From Lampropedia puyangensis (GTDB lineage: Bacteria; Pseudomonadota; Gammaproteobacteria; Burkholderiales; Burkholderiaceae_C), in contig NZ_STFG01000009.1 in assembly GCF_004833285.1 (NCBI RefSeq), positions 73,121 through 130,955 on the forward strand: DNA of 57,835 nt. Direction: 5' to 3'. Both the position numbers and the translations under genes were made by a program. Positions within the stretch are counted from its first letter, which is position 1; each line of letters starts with the position of its first letter. The notes below the pieces were generated by a model. The model did not search any database. It was given only the letters and a program-made list of their open reading frames with translations, and was not told the origin of the DNA. Positions 1-9,062 of this stretch are shown here, piece after piece.

Positions 1-79
1 AGCACCAGCACCAGTACCAGTACCAGTACCAGTACCAGTACCAGTACTTGAGCCAGAGCCAGAGCCAGAGCCAGAGCCA
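1..79 (+). repeat. Tandem hexamer repeats inside ftsY
   Basis: Two hexamer arrays lie in frame in the ftsY linker: AGCACC/AGTACC from 1 to 48, with five exact AGTACC units at 13-42, and five exact GAGCCA units at 50-79. They encode Ala-Pro/Val-Pro and Glu-Pro dipeptides. Because units are 6 bp, gain or loss changes linker length without shifting frame. The array may extend to the left of the window. Confidence 0.9.
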
Positions 80-1021
80 GCTGCGGTTATTAGGGCTGAA
101 GAGGTTCCCGTTGTTGTTCCTGAGCGCAAAAGCTGGATGGAGCGGCTCAAAGCTGGTTTGCGCAAAACGGGTAGCAGCATCTCAACAGTATTTACCGGCA
201 CCAAGATTGACGAAGATCTTTACGAGGAGTTGGAAGCAGCGTTGCTCATGGCAGATACCGGTGTCAAAGCCACGATGTTCTTGCTGGATGATTTGCGCCA
301 ACGCGTCAAAGCGGCCAAAGCGACCGATCCCCAGCAAGTCAAAGCCTTGTTGATTGATGCGATTGCAGAGTTATTGCAGCCTCTCGAAAAAGGCTTGGTC
401 ATTGGCGAACACGAACCCACGGTCATCATGGTTGCTGGCGTCAATGGCGCAGGCAAAACCACCTCCATTGGCAAGCTGACCCGCCATTTGGCTGAGGCTG
501 ATGCTTCCGTATTACTGGCGGCAGCCGATACTTTCCGCGCGGCTGCGCGTGAGCAATTAGGCGTTTGGGCTACGCGCAACACGGTCGAAATCGTGGGGCA
601 GGAAGGGGGTGACCCGGCTGCCGTAAGTTTTGATGCAGTCACTGCAGGCAAAGCCCGTGGTAAAGACGTCGTGTTGGTGGACACCGCTGGCCGCTTGCCT
701 ACGCAACTGCACCTGATGGAAGAGTTGAAAAAAATCAAGCGTGTGATCACCAAGGCCGAAGGTTCAGCCCCGCATGAAGTGCTCTTGGTGATTGATGGCA
801 ATACAGGGCAGAACGCTTTGAACCAAGTCAAAGCGTTTGACGATGCATTGCAACTGACCGGTTTGGTTGTGACTAAGCTTGACGGTACAGCAAAGGGTGG
901 CGTGTTGGCTGCAATTGCCCAAGAAAGGCCGATTCCTGTCTATTTTATTGGCGTGGGTGAAAAGCTGGAAGACCTGCAAACCTTTAATGCGCGTGAGTTT
1001 GCGCAGGCGCTACTCGGATGA
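2..1021 (+). CDS. ftsY: Signal recognition particle receptor FtsY (5' end outside window)
   Basis: FtsY is the SRP receptor GTPase that docks ribosome-SRP complexes at the inner membrane. The reading frame is open from base 2, so the gene starts before the window. The first visible residues are an Ala/Val-Pro and Glu-Pro repeat, then the NG domain begins near Met at base 137. Counting from that Met, the P-loop GVNGAGKTT is at residues 101-109, followed by DTAGR and TKLDG, the SRP-type G motifs, and the usual C-terminal FNAREFAQALLG. Family FtsY proteins carry a variable acidic A domain before NG, and the Pro-rich repeat is its end here. The stop overlaps the next start as ATGA, so translation is probably coupled. 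An internal start at 137 would remove the membrane-targeting region and is unlikely. Confidence 0.95.
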   Translation, partial: APAPVPVPVPVPVPVLEPEPEPEPEPAAVIRAEEVPVVVPERKSWMERLKAGLRKTGSSISTVFTGTKIDEDLYEELEAALLMADTGVKATMFLLDDLRQRVKAAKATDPQQVKALLIDAIAELLQPLEKGLVIGEHEPTVIMVAGVNGAGKTTSIGKLTRHLAEADASVLLAAADTFRAAAREQLGVWATRNTVEIVGQEGGDPAAVSFDAVTAGKARGKDVVLVDTAGRLPTQLHLMEELKKIKRVITKAEGSAPHEVLLVIDGNTGQNALNQVKAFDDALQLTGLVVTKLDGTAKGGVLAAIAQERPIPVYFIGVGEKLEDLQTFNAREFAQALLG

Positions 1022-1335
1022 TGCATGCCCATGTGTTTTTTGATTTGAATGCGCGGGAGCAAGCCCTCGCGCTGCAGCAGCAGTTACAACTGCAGTGGCC
1101 TGCTGGTATTGAAGTTGGCCCGCTATTGCTTCGCGCTGCAGGCCCTTTGCCTCAGCCCATGTTTCAAATCGCGTATGACGAGGAACACGCGGAACGTGTG
1201 CGTGAAGTGCTGCAAACGACACGAGGCGACTTTTCTGTGCTGATTCATCCTGTTTTAGAGGATGAAATTTTGGCGCATACGGAAAAAGCGACATGGTTAG
1301 GAATGCCTTTATTGTTGCGGTTGGAGTATCTCTGA
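1018..1335 (+). CDS. DOPA 4,5-dioxygenase family protein
   Basis: This 105-residue protein resembles the small DOPA 4,5-dioxygenase family, which is common in bacteria with unknown substrate. Supporting features are the N-terminal HAHVFFD stretch and the C-terminal block VLIHPVLEDEILAHTEKATW, which matches the family pattern of VLIHP, a short acidic link, HT and WLG. The conserved His residues are likely metal ligands. It starts within the ftsY stop (ATGA overlap), so it is probably co-translated with ftsY, although no functional link is known to me. Two ATG codons stand in tandem at 1018 and 1021 and either could be used. Confidence 0.75.
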   Translation: MMHAHVFFDLNAREQALALQQQLQLQWPAGIEVGPLLLRAAGPLPQPMFQIAYDEEHAERVREVLQTTRGDFSVLIHPVLEDEILAHTEKATWLGMPLLLRLEYL

Positions 1336-1392
1336 CGCGTTTTGGGCCCCTCTCTAGCCATTTTTTATTCAATATTTCAACCCCATTTTGTG

Positions 1393-2439
1393 ATGACCGT
1401 ACGTTCTCTCACCATTACCCGTCCTGACGACTGGCACCTGCACCTGCGCGATGGCGATGCACTTAAAACCACTGTGGCCCATGCCGCAGCCCAGTTTGCG
1501 CGTGCCATCATCATGCCCAATTTACGCCCCCCAGTCGCGGATGCAACGATGGCACTGGCATATCGCCAGCGTATTCTTGATACGCTGCAAGCCGTAGCGC
1601 CACAAGCTGCATTTGAGCCGTTGATGACCTTGTATTTGACCGATCGCATGACGCCAGAGACTATTCGAGCGGCCAAGGCGCAAGGCGTGGTGGCATGCAA
1701 ACTCTACCCAGCTGGGGCCACTACAAATAGCGATGCGGGTGTGACCGCAATGAAAAACATTTACCCCGTGCTCGAAGCCATGCAAGAAGCGGGGATGGTG
1801 TTGCTGATGCATGGGGAAGTCACCGACCAAAACATCGATTTGTTTGACCGCGAAGCGGTGTTCATCGATCAGCAATTGATTCCATTGCGCCGTGATTTTC
1901 CGCAGCTGAAAATCGTGATGGAACACATCACCACGAAAGAGGCTGCGCACTATGTAGGCGAAGCGGATGCGTACTTGGGCGCGACCATTACCGCGCACCA
2001 TTTGCTATACAACCGCAACGCGCTGTTTCTGGGCGGTGTACGTCCGCACTATTACTGTTTGCCGGTGCTCAAGCGCGAGGTGCATCGCCAAGCCCTAGTG
2101 CAAGCGGCGACATCGGGCAGCGCACACTTCTTTTTGGGCACCGACAGTGCCCCACATGCAGCCCCGTTGAAAGAAGCCGCTGTTGGGTGTGCAGGCTGTT
2201 ATACCGCTGCGGCTGCCATTGAGTTGTACGCAGAAGCGTTCGATAACGCTAATGCCTTAGACAAACTGGAAGCCTTCGCTGCATTCAATGGTGCTGATTT
2301 TTATGGCCTACCACGCAACACCAGCACCGTCACGCTGACCAAAGAGACTTGGAACATGCCAGCCTCTTACCCCTATGTGGAAACTGAACTCAAGCCTCTG
2401 CGTGCGGGCGAGCCGATGGCTTGGAGATTCGTGGTTTAG
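1393..2439 (+). CDS. pyrC: Dihydroorotase, class II
   Basis: PyrC closes carbamoyl-aspartate to dihydroorotate in pyrimidine biosynthesis. Visible motifs are [10 protein letters not shown] near the N terminus (the metal-binding HxH), [19 protein letters not shown] with the carboxylated lysine, [15 protein letters not shown] and GTDSAPH. I start at ATG 1393 ([15 protein letters not shown]), giving 348 residues, the length of E. coli PyrC. The frame could open upstream at a TTG at 1342, but those residues do not look like family sequence. It lies 57 bp after the dioxygenase-like gene and may share its transcript. Confidence 0.96.
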   Translation: MTVRSLTITRPDDWHLHLRDGDALKTTVAHAAAQFARAIIMPNLRPPVADATMALAYRQRILDTLQAVAPQAAFEPLMTLYLTDRMTPETIRAAKAQGVVACKLYPAGATTNSDAGVTAMKNIYPVLEAMQEAGMVLLMHGEVTDQNIDLFDREAVFIDQQLIPLRRDFPQLKIVMEHITTKEAAHYVGEADAYLGATITAHHLLYNRNALFLGGVRPHYYCLPVLKREVHRQALVQAATSGSAHFFLGTDSAPHAAPLKEAAVGCAGCYTAAAAIELYAEAFDNANALDKLEAFAAFNGADFYGLPRNTSTVTLTKETWNMPASYPYVETELKPLRAGEPMAWRFVV

Positions 2440-2510
2440 CCAACACCTGTGATTTCGTCGGCCTTTACCAGTGCATCAGGGTTTTCGCTTGGTTTGCAAT
2501 GATTGACTTG

Positions 2511-2529
2511 ATGTTTCTTTTTGAAACAT
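2511..2529. promoter_or_regulatory. Inverted repeat after pyrC
   Basis: ATGTTTC and GAAACAT form a perfect 7-bp inverted repeat around TTTTT. It sits between pyrC and the surface-protein gene. It could be an operator or a weak hairpin. No U-tract follows, so I do not call it a terminator. Confidence 0.3.
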
Positions 2530-2586
2530 TTAAAAACACTCTCTTTCATAAGGGATGTTTTGATTCAATCGCTAGGAGTCGCTTGT

Positions 2587-3390
2587 ATGCTGAAGAAAAT
2601 TGCCATCGTTGCTGTTTTGGCTGGGGGCAGTGCCGTGCTTGCTGCGCCACAGTTTACTAACGGATCGTTTGATACAACGCGGTCTGGTGAGCTGAATGTA
2701 TCGTCAAAGTGGGTTGCTGAAGCACCAGATCACTGGATTGCTGGTGGTGAATTCACTGTTCCTCAAGTTTTGGCTGGGACACCAGATATTAATTCTGTAG
2801 ATGCTACTCAAGGTTATCCCAGCGTACTTTTACCTTCAAACATGAGTATGGTGACGCTGGCGCAAGCAACTAACTCCCCAGATGGAGGGACATGGGTTGG
2901 ATTGGGGAATATTGTTGGCAACGGTGATTTTGGTGAGCAAGTCAGTCAACTTGTGGCGGATTTTGATATTGGTAAGACCTACCGCATATCTTGGTACCAC
3001 GCTAATTTTGGCTTGCATACAATAATAGATGGCGCTGTTGTGCAATTAGTAGATAGCCCTGCGGCTATTGCTGTTTCACTCGATGGTGTGAAGATTGGAA
3101 ATGGGACTTATCGGCCGGTTCAAGAAGGGTGGGTTGAAGAAAGTGTAGAGTTCACAGCGACTGCAACTACCCATACTATTGGATTTGGCTCAGCCGCAAT
3201 CGATCCAGCTACAGCGGCCACTGCAGACTCTCGGAGCTACTCCAGTATTGACGGAGTGAGAATTACAGAGGTGCGTCCTGTTGTCGCTGCTAACCCTCAG
3301 CCCGTGCCAACGCTGTCAACGTTGGGAATATTAGGTGTTTCTGCGATGTTGGGTGGGTTTGCCATTCGCCGCCGACGCATTCATCGTTGA
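2587..3390 (+). CDS. Secreted IPTL-CTERM surface protein, beta-sandwich type
   Basis: This 267-residue protein has a signal peptide (MLKKIAIVAVLAGGSAVLAA) and a C-terminal sorting tail: VPTLSTLGILGVSAMLG, a hydrophobic span, then IRRRR. That tail matches the IPTL-CTERM pattern, a proteobacterial protein-sorting signal analogous to PEP-CTERM. The middle opens with NGSFD and contains W-rich and DGVRI segments, like DUF642-type or carbohydrate-binding jelly-roll domains of extracellular proteins; this is inference from pattern. ATG 2587 is chosen because AGGAG lies at 2573-2577, although the frame opens upstream. A strong terminator follows. No function can be assigned beyond surface or matrix attachment. 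Confidence 0.8.
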   Translation: MLKKIAIVAVLAGGSAVLAAPQFTNGSFDTTRSGELNVSSKWVAEAPDHWIAGGEFTVPQVLAGTPDINSVDATQGYPSVLLPSNMSMVTLAQATNSPDGGTWVGLGNIVGNGDFGEQVSQLVADFDIGKTYRISWYHANFGLHTIIDGAVVQLVDSPAAIAVSLDGVKIGNGTYRPVQEGWVEESVEFTATATTHTIGFGSAAIDPATAATADSRSYSSIDGVRITEVRPVVAANPQPVPTLSTLGILGVSAMLGGFAIRRRRIHR

Positions 3391-3407
3391 ACTTTTTCGT
3401 TGATTGT

Positions 3408-3437
3408 AAAAATCCCTGCTGTACAGGGATTTTTTTT
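3408..3437 (+). terminator. Rho-independent terminator of the IPTL-CTERM gene
   Basis: AAAAATCCCTG and CAGGGATTTTT pair around the loop CTGTA and run into T residues to 3437. The hairpin lies 18 bp after the stop codon. The A-tract on the left arm could also let it act on the minus strand. Confidence 0.9.
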
Positions 3438-3501
3438 GTGTGGTGAAGCGATAAAGGGTTGTCAGACTTGGGCGTTGGCAACGCCATGCCAATCAAGCCA
3501 T

Positions 3502-4254
3502 TCAATGCGCGCGCCGTGCTTGTGCCTTTTTCATGATCTCTGCCAGTAGTTGGGCCTTGCTTGGTGCCACAGTCTCAGCGGTGACTTGAGCCGACTGCTC
3601 TGATGCGTTTTGAGCTGCCATTGTTTCTGGTGTAGATGGATTTGCGTTTGGCAAGCTGTCGTTTGCTGTGAATGTGGCTGCCGCTGTGCTGAAAGCTGAC
3701 GAATGCAGGGTGCTGCGTTGGTGCAAGGGGGCTTGCTGCGCACCCACGGTCAGGCCTAAACGATCTGCCCGTTGCACATAGCGGTGCAGTGCTTGCTGGG
3801 CTTGTGCCGGGCTCCATGCTTGCCAGCCAGTGTGCGCGCCAGTCATGGGTTCGAGCACGATGCAATCGACTGGACAGACGGGAATGCATAGTTCGCAACC
3901 GGTGCATTCGGCCTCTAATACGGTGTGCATGGTTTTGTTGGCGCCCACAATGGCGTCTACTGGGCAGGCTTTGAGGCATAAGGTGCAGCCAATGCACCAC
4001 TGCTCGTCGATGATGGCCATGGCGCGGGGGCCTTCAGCGCCGTTGTTTGGATTCAGCGGTGTTGCTGCTTGCCCGGTAAGGGCTGCTAGGCGGCGGACGC
4101 CTTCGGCCCCGCCCGGAGGACATTGGTTGATTGGCGCTTGCTCGAGAGCCATGGCATTGGCGTAGGCATGGCAGTCGGGGTAGCCGCAGCGAGTGCATTG
4201 GGTTTGAGGCAGTGCTGCATCGAGCAATTGGGCCAACTCTTGTGGAGTGTGCAT
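3502..4254 (-). CDS. rnfB: RnfB-like iron-sulfur protein (orphan)
   Basis: A 250-residue soluble protein related to RnfB. Cys20, Cys23, Cys28 and Cys45 form the Fe-S (DUF-like) domain pattern of RnfB. Cys87/90/93/97 and Cys117/120/123/127 form two 4Fe-4S ferredoxin motifs, [12 protein letters not shown] and [12 protein letters not shown]. The remaining C-terminal part is Ala/Gln-rich and low in complexity. True RnfB has an N-terminal membrane anchor and sits in an rnfABCDGE operon, and both are missing here. Stand-alone copies like this are common in Burkholderiales. It probably passes low-potential electrons, but its partner is unknown. It is divergent from moaA, so the 300-bp gap must hold both promoters. 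Confidence 0.85.
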   Translation of the reverse strand: MHTPQELAQLLDAALPQTQCTRCGYPDCHAYANAMALEQAPINQCPPGGAEGVRRLAALTGQAATPLNPNNGAEGPRAMAIIDEQWCIGCTLCLKACPVDAIVGANKTMHTVLEAECTGCELCIPVCPVDCIVLEPMTGAHTGWQAWSPAQAQQALHRYVQRADRLGLTVGAQQAPLHQRSTLHSSAFSTAAATFTANDSLPNANPSTPETMAAQNASEQSAQVTAETVAPSKAQLLAEIMKKAQARRAH

Positions 4255-4554
4255 CGGGCAAAGACTTGGGGCGTGGAGTTGGTATCGTGGTTCAGAGTGC
4301 GGGCTATATAGGGGAGAAATACCAACAGCTTCTTGAGTTGACTTTGCTGCGGGAGTTTCTGCGCACGCGCTAGCCTATATGGCTTGAGGGGCGTAGTGTG
4401 CCTGAAGTTGCAGCCAGACGGTATGCCATGCAATGGAAACCTCGGGCAAAGGTAAACATATTTCAACTATGGGATTGTGACGCTGGTCTGCATAAGCGGG
4501 CCGTCGCAGGTACACTCGCGTCCACATTTGAAGCTACGGCCAGCCCGTTTACGC
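4255..4554. other. Divergent spacer rnfB-moaA
   Basis: This 300-bp spacer separates divergently transcribed rnfB and moaA. I looked for the conserved Moco riboswitch core found upstream of moaA in some bacteria and did not recognise it. TTGACT at 4338 and TATAT near 4375 are too far apart for one promoter. No coding sequence is convincing. Confidence 0.5.
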
Positions 4555-5553
4555 ATGAATTCCAGCCCCACCACGCCAATGATTGATAGCTATGGTCGCA
4601 AGATCAGCTATTTACGCGTGTCGGTGACGGACCGTTGCGATTTGCGCTGCAACTACTGCATGCCCAAAGGGTTCAAGGGGTTTGAAGAGCCAGCGCACTG
4701 GCTGACACATGCTGAAATGGCCCGTGTGGTTGGCTTGTTTGTGAGGCTTGGGGTCAGCAAGGTTCGTTTGACTGGCGGTGAGCCGTTGATGCGCCGTGGT
4801 GTGGCGGAGTTGGCTGCCCGCATTACTGCCATGCCACAGGTGCGTGATTTGTCGCTGTCGACCAATGCGACGACCTTGGCAAAGCATGCGCAAGATCTTA
4901 AAGAGGCGGGGGTCAAGCGACTGAATGTCAGCCTTGATTCGCTTGATGCGGCACGGTTTGCCGAAATCACAGGGCGTGATTGTTTGGCTGATGTGCTTGC
5001 GGGTTTACAAGCTGCACGGCAGGTGGGTTTCACCCCTATTAAGCTCAATTGCGTGGTGAATGCACAGACGCCTGCTCAAGACATTGAGCAGTTGTTGCAA
5101 TATGCGCTGGACAATGGTTTTATTTTGCGGTTGATCGAGAACATGCCCATTGGCAGTACCGGTCAGCAATTTCAACATGCCAATTTAACGCAGATGGGCT
5201 CGGCCATCGCGGCGCGCAAATTTTTGGTGCCCGCGTTGGATACGAGCGATACCGGGCCTGCGCGCTACTGGACGTCAGGTCAAGGCGGTGCGCCGGTGTT
5301 GGGCGTGATTACGCCGATGTCGCAGCATTTTTGTGAAACCTGCAATCGCGTTCGTTTGACGGTAGATGGCACTTTGCATTTGTGTCTGGGGCAGGAAAAC
5401 AGTGTGCCGTTGGGGCGTATGTTGCGTGATGGTGCTGATGACGAGCAGTTGATCGCAGCAATCAACGGCGGTATTGCTGCCAAGCCTGAGCGGCATGAAT
5501 TCAATACCAAGCGTGCTCAGGTGGTGCGCTTCATGTCGCAAACTGGAGGCTGA
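4555..5553 (+). CDS. moaA: GTP 3',8-cyclase (molybdenum cofactor biosynthesis)
   Basis: MoaA is a radical-SAM enzyme that, with MoaC, converts GTP to cyclic pyranopterin monophosphate. The radical-SAM triad is Cys28, Cys32 and Cys35 (CDLRCNYC), counted from ATG 4555. The C-terminal second cluster is visible as CETCNRVRL and CLG, and the protein ends in the diagnostic Gly-Gly (SQTGG). The length of 332 residues fits. ATG 4579 ([10 protein letters not shown]) is an equally plausible start because neither has a clear ribosome binding site; a GTG-initiated extension from 4477 looks non-homologous. The next gene, mobB, begins 7 bp later, giving a moaA-mobB operon for molybdopterin synthesis. Confidence 0.95.
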   Translation: MNSSPTTPMIDSYGRKISYLRVSVTDRCDLRCNYCMPKGFKGFEEPAHWLTHAEMARVVGLFVRLGVSKVRLTGGEPLMRRGVAELAARITAMPQVRDLSLSTNATTLAKHAQDLKEAGVKRLNVSLDSLDAARFAEITGRDCLADVLAGLQAARQVGFTPIKLNCVVNAQTPAQDIEQLLQYALDNGFILRLIENMPIGSTGQQFQHANLTQMGSAIAARKFLVPALDTSDTGPARYWTSGQGGAPVLGVITPMSQHFCETCNRVRLTVDGTLHLCLGQENSVPLGRMLRDGADDEQLIAAINGGIAAKPERHEFNTKRAQVVRFMSQTGG

Positions 5554-5560
5554 TACTCCT

Positions 5561-6073
5561 ATGACCAAGCGGGTATTTGGCATTGCGGGGCGCTCAGGCA
5601 GCGGGAAAACTACGTTGCTTGAGGCGTTGCTTGCGCTGCTGTTGGCGCGCGGCTTGACGGTGAACGTCATCAAGCACAGCCACCATGACATCACGCTAGA
5701 GCCGGCGGGCAAAGACAGTGCGCGTTTTCGTGCTGCTGGTGCGCAAGAGGTCATGGTCAGCTCCCCCTATCGTTTTGCCATCATGCACGAATTACGAGAG
5801 CAAGAGCAGCCTAGTCTGGCAGAGCAGTTAAGCCGGTTAGCTCCTGCTGATTTGACTTTGGTCGAAGGTTTCAAACACGATGCTATTGACCGCATCGAAG
5901 TGTATCGCCCTGCAACGGGCCAAGCCCCTTTGTATACGCAAGAAGGCTTTCAATGCGTGGCGGTGGCCAGCGATGTACCTAAGCCCAGCGATGCACCCGC
6001 ATCGTTACACTGGCTGCCGTTGAACGAACCTGAAGTGATTGCGGCATTTATTGTGCAGTACCCCAGTGCTTGA
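5561..6073 (+). CDS. mobB: Molybdopterin-guanine dinucleotide adaptor MobB
   Basis: MobB is a small P-loop GTP-binding protein that assists MobA in attaching GMP to molybdopterin. The P-loop GRSGSGKTT spans residues 10-18, followed by VIKHSHHD (the KH(S/T)HH motif), [10 protein letters not shown] and LVEGFKH, all typical of the family. The length is 170 residues. The start at 5561 is supported by GGAGG near 5546 inside the end of moaA and by homology beginning at residue 4. It forms an operon with moaA, and fdhD follows 218 bp later, which suggests a Mo-bis-MGD formate dehydrogenase elsewhere in the genome. Confidence 0.93.
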   Translation: MTKRVFGIAGRSGSGKTTLLEALLALLLARGLTVNVIKHSHHDITLEPAGKDSARFRAAGAQEVMVSSPYRFAIMHELREQEQPSLAEQLSRLAPADLTLVEGFKHDAIDRIEVYRPATGQAPLYTQEGFQCVAVASDVPKPSDAPASLHWLPLNEPEVIAAFIVQYPSA

Positions 6074-6121
6074 CGTTGGCACAACGCTTGCGGTTCGTAT
6101 CCGTGTTGTCTTTTACTGCGG

Positions 6122-6165
6122 GCGCTTTTTGAATCTTGCCCTTCGGGGTGGAGTCAAAAAGGCGC
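6122..6165. repeat. Imperfect hairpin in mobB-fdhD spacer
   Basis: GCGCTTTTTGA at 6122-6132 pairs with TCAAAAAGGCGC at 6154-6165 except for one bulged G. No T-tract follows, so termination is uncertain. The 218-bp spacer otherwise shows no gene. Confidence 0.4.
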
Positions 6166-6291
6166 GTTGCTGTGTTTAAAATCTTTGCCGCGTTGATAGT
6201 CCGAAAGCGGTTTTTGCCGCGTATCGCATCCTTTTGGACTACAGCGTGGCCTGCGTGGTGATCCTAAACACGTTCTAACTGGTGGTAAACC

Positions 6292-7221
6292 ATGTCTGCT
6301 TGGTTTGATGAGTCAGATCTTTTGTTGCCCTCAGCGCTGGCTACGGTACCTGTGCAGCGCCATATCGAGGGTGAGGTTTCCCCCTGGGTTGATGACCAAG
6401 TGGTTGCCGAGGTGCCTGTAGCCTTGGTTTTCAATGGCATCTCGCATGCAGTCATGATGTGTACTCCACAGGATTTGGATGCTTTGGCGCTGGGGTTTGC
6501 ATTGAGTGAAGGGGTCATCGACAGTCCTTCGCAGTGCTACGACATCGACGTGGTTGCCGTGGATGCATGCACGCCCGGTAGTGATGCGCAGCATGTGGAT
6601 CTGCCAACCCTGCTGCAGGAACCAGAGATGCCTGCAGTCGAGGTTCGGCTGGAGATTGCAAGCAGTGCCTTTGTACGGCTCAAGGAACAACGCCGCAGTT
6701 TGGCTGGTCGCACAGGCTGTGGCGTTTGTGGCATTGACAACTTGCAGGCATTGGATTTGGTGCCGCCAGTGCAGCAACGGCCGCAGTGGCTCGAAGCTAT
6801 CACGTCGCAAACCCTGTTCAAGGCTTTGGCCGCAATGCCCGCGCAGCAGCTACTCAATAAGGCCACAGGGGCCGTGCATGCAGCAGGTTACGCCACACCT
6901 GATGGCGATTTGGTGGCCGTCTATGAAGATGTAGGGCGCCACAATGCCCTAGATAAGCTGCTGGGAGCAAGGGCGCAGGCCTTGGCTGAGGCCGCGCAAA
7001 AACCTTTGGGTTTGCATGGCTTGCCATGGCAGCCAGAGGGCTTTGTAGTGATGTCCAGTCGTGCCAGTTATGAACTGGTGCGCAAATGCTCGCGCCTTGG
7101 CATTCCTTTGTTAGCTACTATTTCAGCGCCTACATCGCTGGCGATACAAGTGGCCCACACAGCTGGCTTGCAGCTGTGGGGGTTGGCACGTGCACCACGC
7201 GCCGTGCGGTATACCCGCTAA
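6292..7221 (+). CDS. fdhD: Formate dehydrogenase accessory sulfurtransferase FdhD
   Basis: FdhD carries persulfide sulfur from IscS to the Mo-bis-MGD cofactor and activates formate dehydrogenase. The conserved loop RTGCGVCG places the two sulfur-transfer cysteines at Cys143 and Cys146. VYEDVGRHNALDK and SRASYEL are further family blocks. The protein is 309 residues, somewhat longer than E. coli FdhD (277). GGTGG lies close upstream of the ATG at 6292. It follows moaA-mobB in the same direction, consistent with a small molybdoenzyme-assembly island. No formate dehydrogenase subunit is present in the window. Confidence 0.95.
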   Translation: MSAWFDESDLLLPSALATVPVQRHIEGEVSPWVDDQVVAEVPVALVFNGISHAVMMCTPQDLDALALGFALSEGVIDSPSQCYDIDVVAVDACTPGSDAQHVDLPTLLQEPEMPAVEVRLEIASSAFVRLKEQRRSLAGRTGCGVCGIDNLQALDLVPPVQQRPQWLEAITSQTLFKALAAMPAQQLLNKATGAVHAAGYATPDGDLVAVYEDVGRHNALDKLLGARAQALAEAAQKPLGLHGLPWQPEGFVVMSSRASYELVRKCSRLGIPLLATISAPTSLAIQVAHTAGLQLWGLARAPRAVRYTR

Positions 7222-7288
7222 CTTGCTCGGTTGTTGGCCTGGTCGCCGCTGGTTTGGTTTTTTTAGCTGCGCTGCAAGCGCAGGGGAC

Positions 7289-7921
7289 TCAAGCTGCCAC
7301 TGCCGGGTTGAGCGAGTAGGTGCCGGTCAAGCTGGCTTGGCCTAGCACTTGCGCTTTGGCCAGCGCTGCGATCACATTGGCCCCGTTGAGTTCACCGGTC
7401 ACCTCCAGCGTAGGGGTAGCCAGTGCATACACGGTGAAGATGTAGTGGTGCACGATGGAGTCGTTCCATGGTGGGCATGGGCCGTCGTAACCAAAGTACT
7501 GGCCTTTCATTTGCGCATCACCGGCAAACCAACCGGTGTAATCGTTGATGCCATGGCGCCAACCGTTAGGGGCTTGTGGGCCTGACTTTCCGCCTGCCGT
7601 AATGCCGTCGGAATGTGCGCCTGCCGCAATTTCTGTGGAGCTAGCGGGAATATCGAGCAGCAACCAATGGTAGAAGTCCACGCGTGGCAGATCGGCGGCA
7701 ACCGTACGACCTTCCTGGTTGACATCATCGCCTTTGTTGGGTACATCGGGGTCATGGCACACCACCACAAACGATTGGGTGCCTGCGGGGATATCCGTCC
7801 ATGCCAAATGGGGGTTGTGGTTGCTTGAGAGCGCCACATGGTTGGCGGCATCGGGCACAGCAAATGCATATGTACCGGCAATGGGTTGTCCGTCGTGAAT
7901 GCTTTGGCTAGTGAGTTTCAT
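7289..7921 (-). CDS. YbhB/YbcL-type PEBP-family protein
   Basis: This 210-residue protein belongs to the phosphatidylethanolamine-binding protein (Raf-kinase-inhibitor-like) family. Evidence includes the early NPHLAWTDIPAGTQSF segment, CHDPDVP, FYHWLLLDIP, then YFGYDGPCPPWNDSIVHHY and FTVYAL, which line the anion-binding pocket in YbhB. There is no signal peptide, so it should be cytoplasmic. Bacterial members have no settled role. It lies 52 bp downstream of selD on the same strand and may be the last gene of that transcript. Confidence 0.88.
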   Translation of the reverse strand: MKLTSQSIHDGQPIAGTYAFAVPDAANHVALSSNHNPHLAWTDIPAGTQSFVVVCHDPDVPNKGDDVNQEGRTVAADLPRVDFYHWLLLDIPASSTEIAAGAHSDGITAGGKSGPQAPNGWRHGINDYTGWFAGDAQMKGQYFGYDGPCPPWNDSIVHHYIFTVYALATPTLEVTGELNGANVIAALAKAQVLGQASLTGTYSLNPAVAA

Positions 7922-7973
7922 GGTCTATACCTGACGAAGTAAAAGAGAGGGGCTGGCGTGTGCAGAGAGGTAA

Positions 7974-9062
7974 TTACTTGACCACCACTTTGGCCTCGCC
8001 AGCGGCCATGTGTCCGACGATAGCGGCATCGTGAAAACCTTGCTCATCAAAGAGTTTCAAAACCTGCTGGGCGATCTCGGGGGCGCATGCCACCAGTAAG
8101 CCGCCTGAGGTTTGTGGGTCGGTCAGAATGCCTTGGGTGGCTCCACTGCCTTCTTGCGCAATGCGTGGTGCCAGCTCAATGTGGCTGCCATAAGACTGCC
8201 AGTTGCGCCCAGATGCGCCGGTGATGACGCCTTGCTCGGCAAAGTCACGCACGTCAGGCAACAGTTTCAGGGCTGTGCTGTCGATCTCGGCGGTCAAGCC
8301 TGCCCCACGGGCCAATTCGAGGGTGTGCCCCAACAGGCCAAAGCCTGTTACGTCGGTGAGCGCATGCACCCCATCGAGTTGTGCCAGTGCACTACCGGGT
8401 CGGTTGAGTTGAGTCGTCGCGGCCACCATAGCTGCGTAGCCTGCAGTATCTAGCAAGTTCTTTTTGAGTGCTGCCGACAAAATACCTACGCCTAATGGTT
8501 TGCCCAAAATCAGCACATCGCCAGACTGAGCACTGGCATTGCGCTTGAGCTGGGCGGGGTTGACGATGCCGATGCCAACCAAGCCATAAATTGGTTCTAC
8601 TGAGTCAATGGAGTGGCCTCCCGCTAAGGGAATGCCTGCATCGCGGCAGACTGATTCGCCCCCTTCAAGAATCTTGGCAATGACTTCGTGTGGCAACACG
8701 TTGATGGGCATACCCACAATGGCTAGCGCAAACAAAGGGGTTGCGCCCATGGCATAAATGTCCGAAAGGGCATTGGTCGCTGCGATACGACCAAAGTCAA
8801 ACGGATCGTCCACGATAGGCATGAAAAAGTCGGTGGTGGCGACAATGGCTTGATGCTCGTTGATTTGGTAGACGGCTGCGTCATCTGCGGTTTCAGTGCC
8901 AACAAGCAAGTGTTCATACATTTGCTTGGGCAGGCTGCTGTTGGCCAGCAACGCACTGAGCACACCAGGGGCTATTTTGCAGCCGCAGCCACCACCGTGC
9001 GAGAGCGAGGTCAGGCGTGGTGATGCGGGGGAGGATTTGGAGGGAGTATTCATGGTTGGCAT
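7974..9062 (-). CDS. selD: Selenophosphate synthetase
   Basis: SelD makes monoselenophosphate from selenide and ATP, the selenium donor for selenocysteine, 2-selenouridine and selenium-dependent hydroxylases. The active-site loop SHGGGCGCK gives Cys26 and Lys29, matching E. coli Cys17 and Lys20, so this is a Cys form, not a selenoprotein. TTDFFMPIVDDPFDFGRIAA, GGHSID, DVTGFGLLGH and CDPQTSGGLL-like DPQTSGGLL follow in order. The length is 362 residues. The ATG directly follows the stop of the upstream flavoprotein gene (TGAATG), and an alternative Met lies 9 bp inside. No selA, selB, selC or selU is in the window, and this linkage to transporter and oxidoreductase genes is unusual. Confidence 0.96.
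   Translation of the reverse strand: MPTMNTPSKSSPASPRLTSLSHGGGCGCKIAPGVLSALLANSSLPKQMYEHLLVGTETADDAAVYQINEHQAIVATTDFFMPIVDDPFDFGRIAATNALSDIYAMGATPLFALAIVGMPINVLPHEVIAKILEGGESVCRDAGIPLAGGHSIDSVEPIYGLVGIGIVNPAQLKRNASAQSGDVLILGKPLGVGILSAALKKNLLDTAGYAAMVAATTQLNRPGSALAQLDGVHALTDVTGFGLLGHTLELARGAGLTAEIDSTALKLLPDVRDFAEQGVITGASGRNWQSYGSHIELAPRIAQEGSGATQGILTDPQTSGGLLVACAPEIAQQVLKLFDEQGFHDAAIVGHMAAGEAKVVVK

Noticed and set aside
1-79. Repeats as CRISPR or intergenic minisatellite
   Set aside because: The units are 6 bp, adjacent, without spacers, and in frame with ftsY.
4255-4554. Moco riboswitch upstream of moaA
   Set aside because: I did not see the conserved core of the Moco RNA. A covariance-model search with a significant hit would overturn this.
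7974-9062. SelD as a selenoprotein
   Set aside because: The active-site residue is Cys (TGC), and there is no in-frame TGA.
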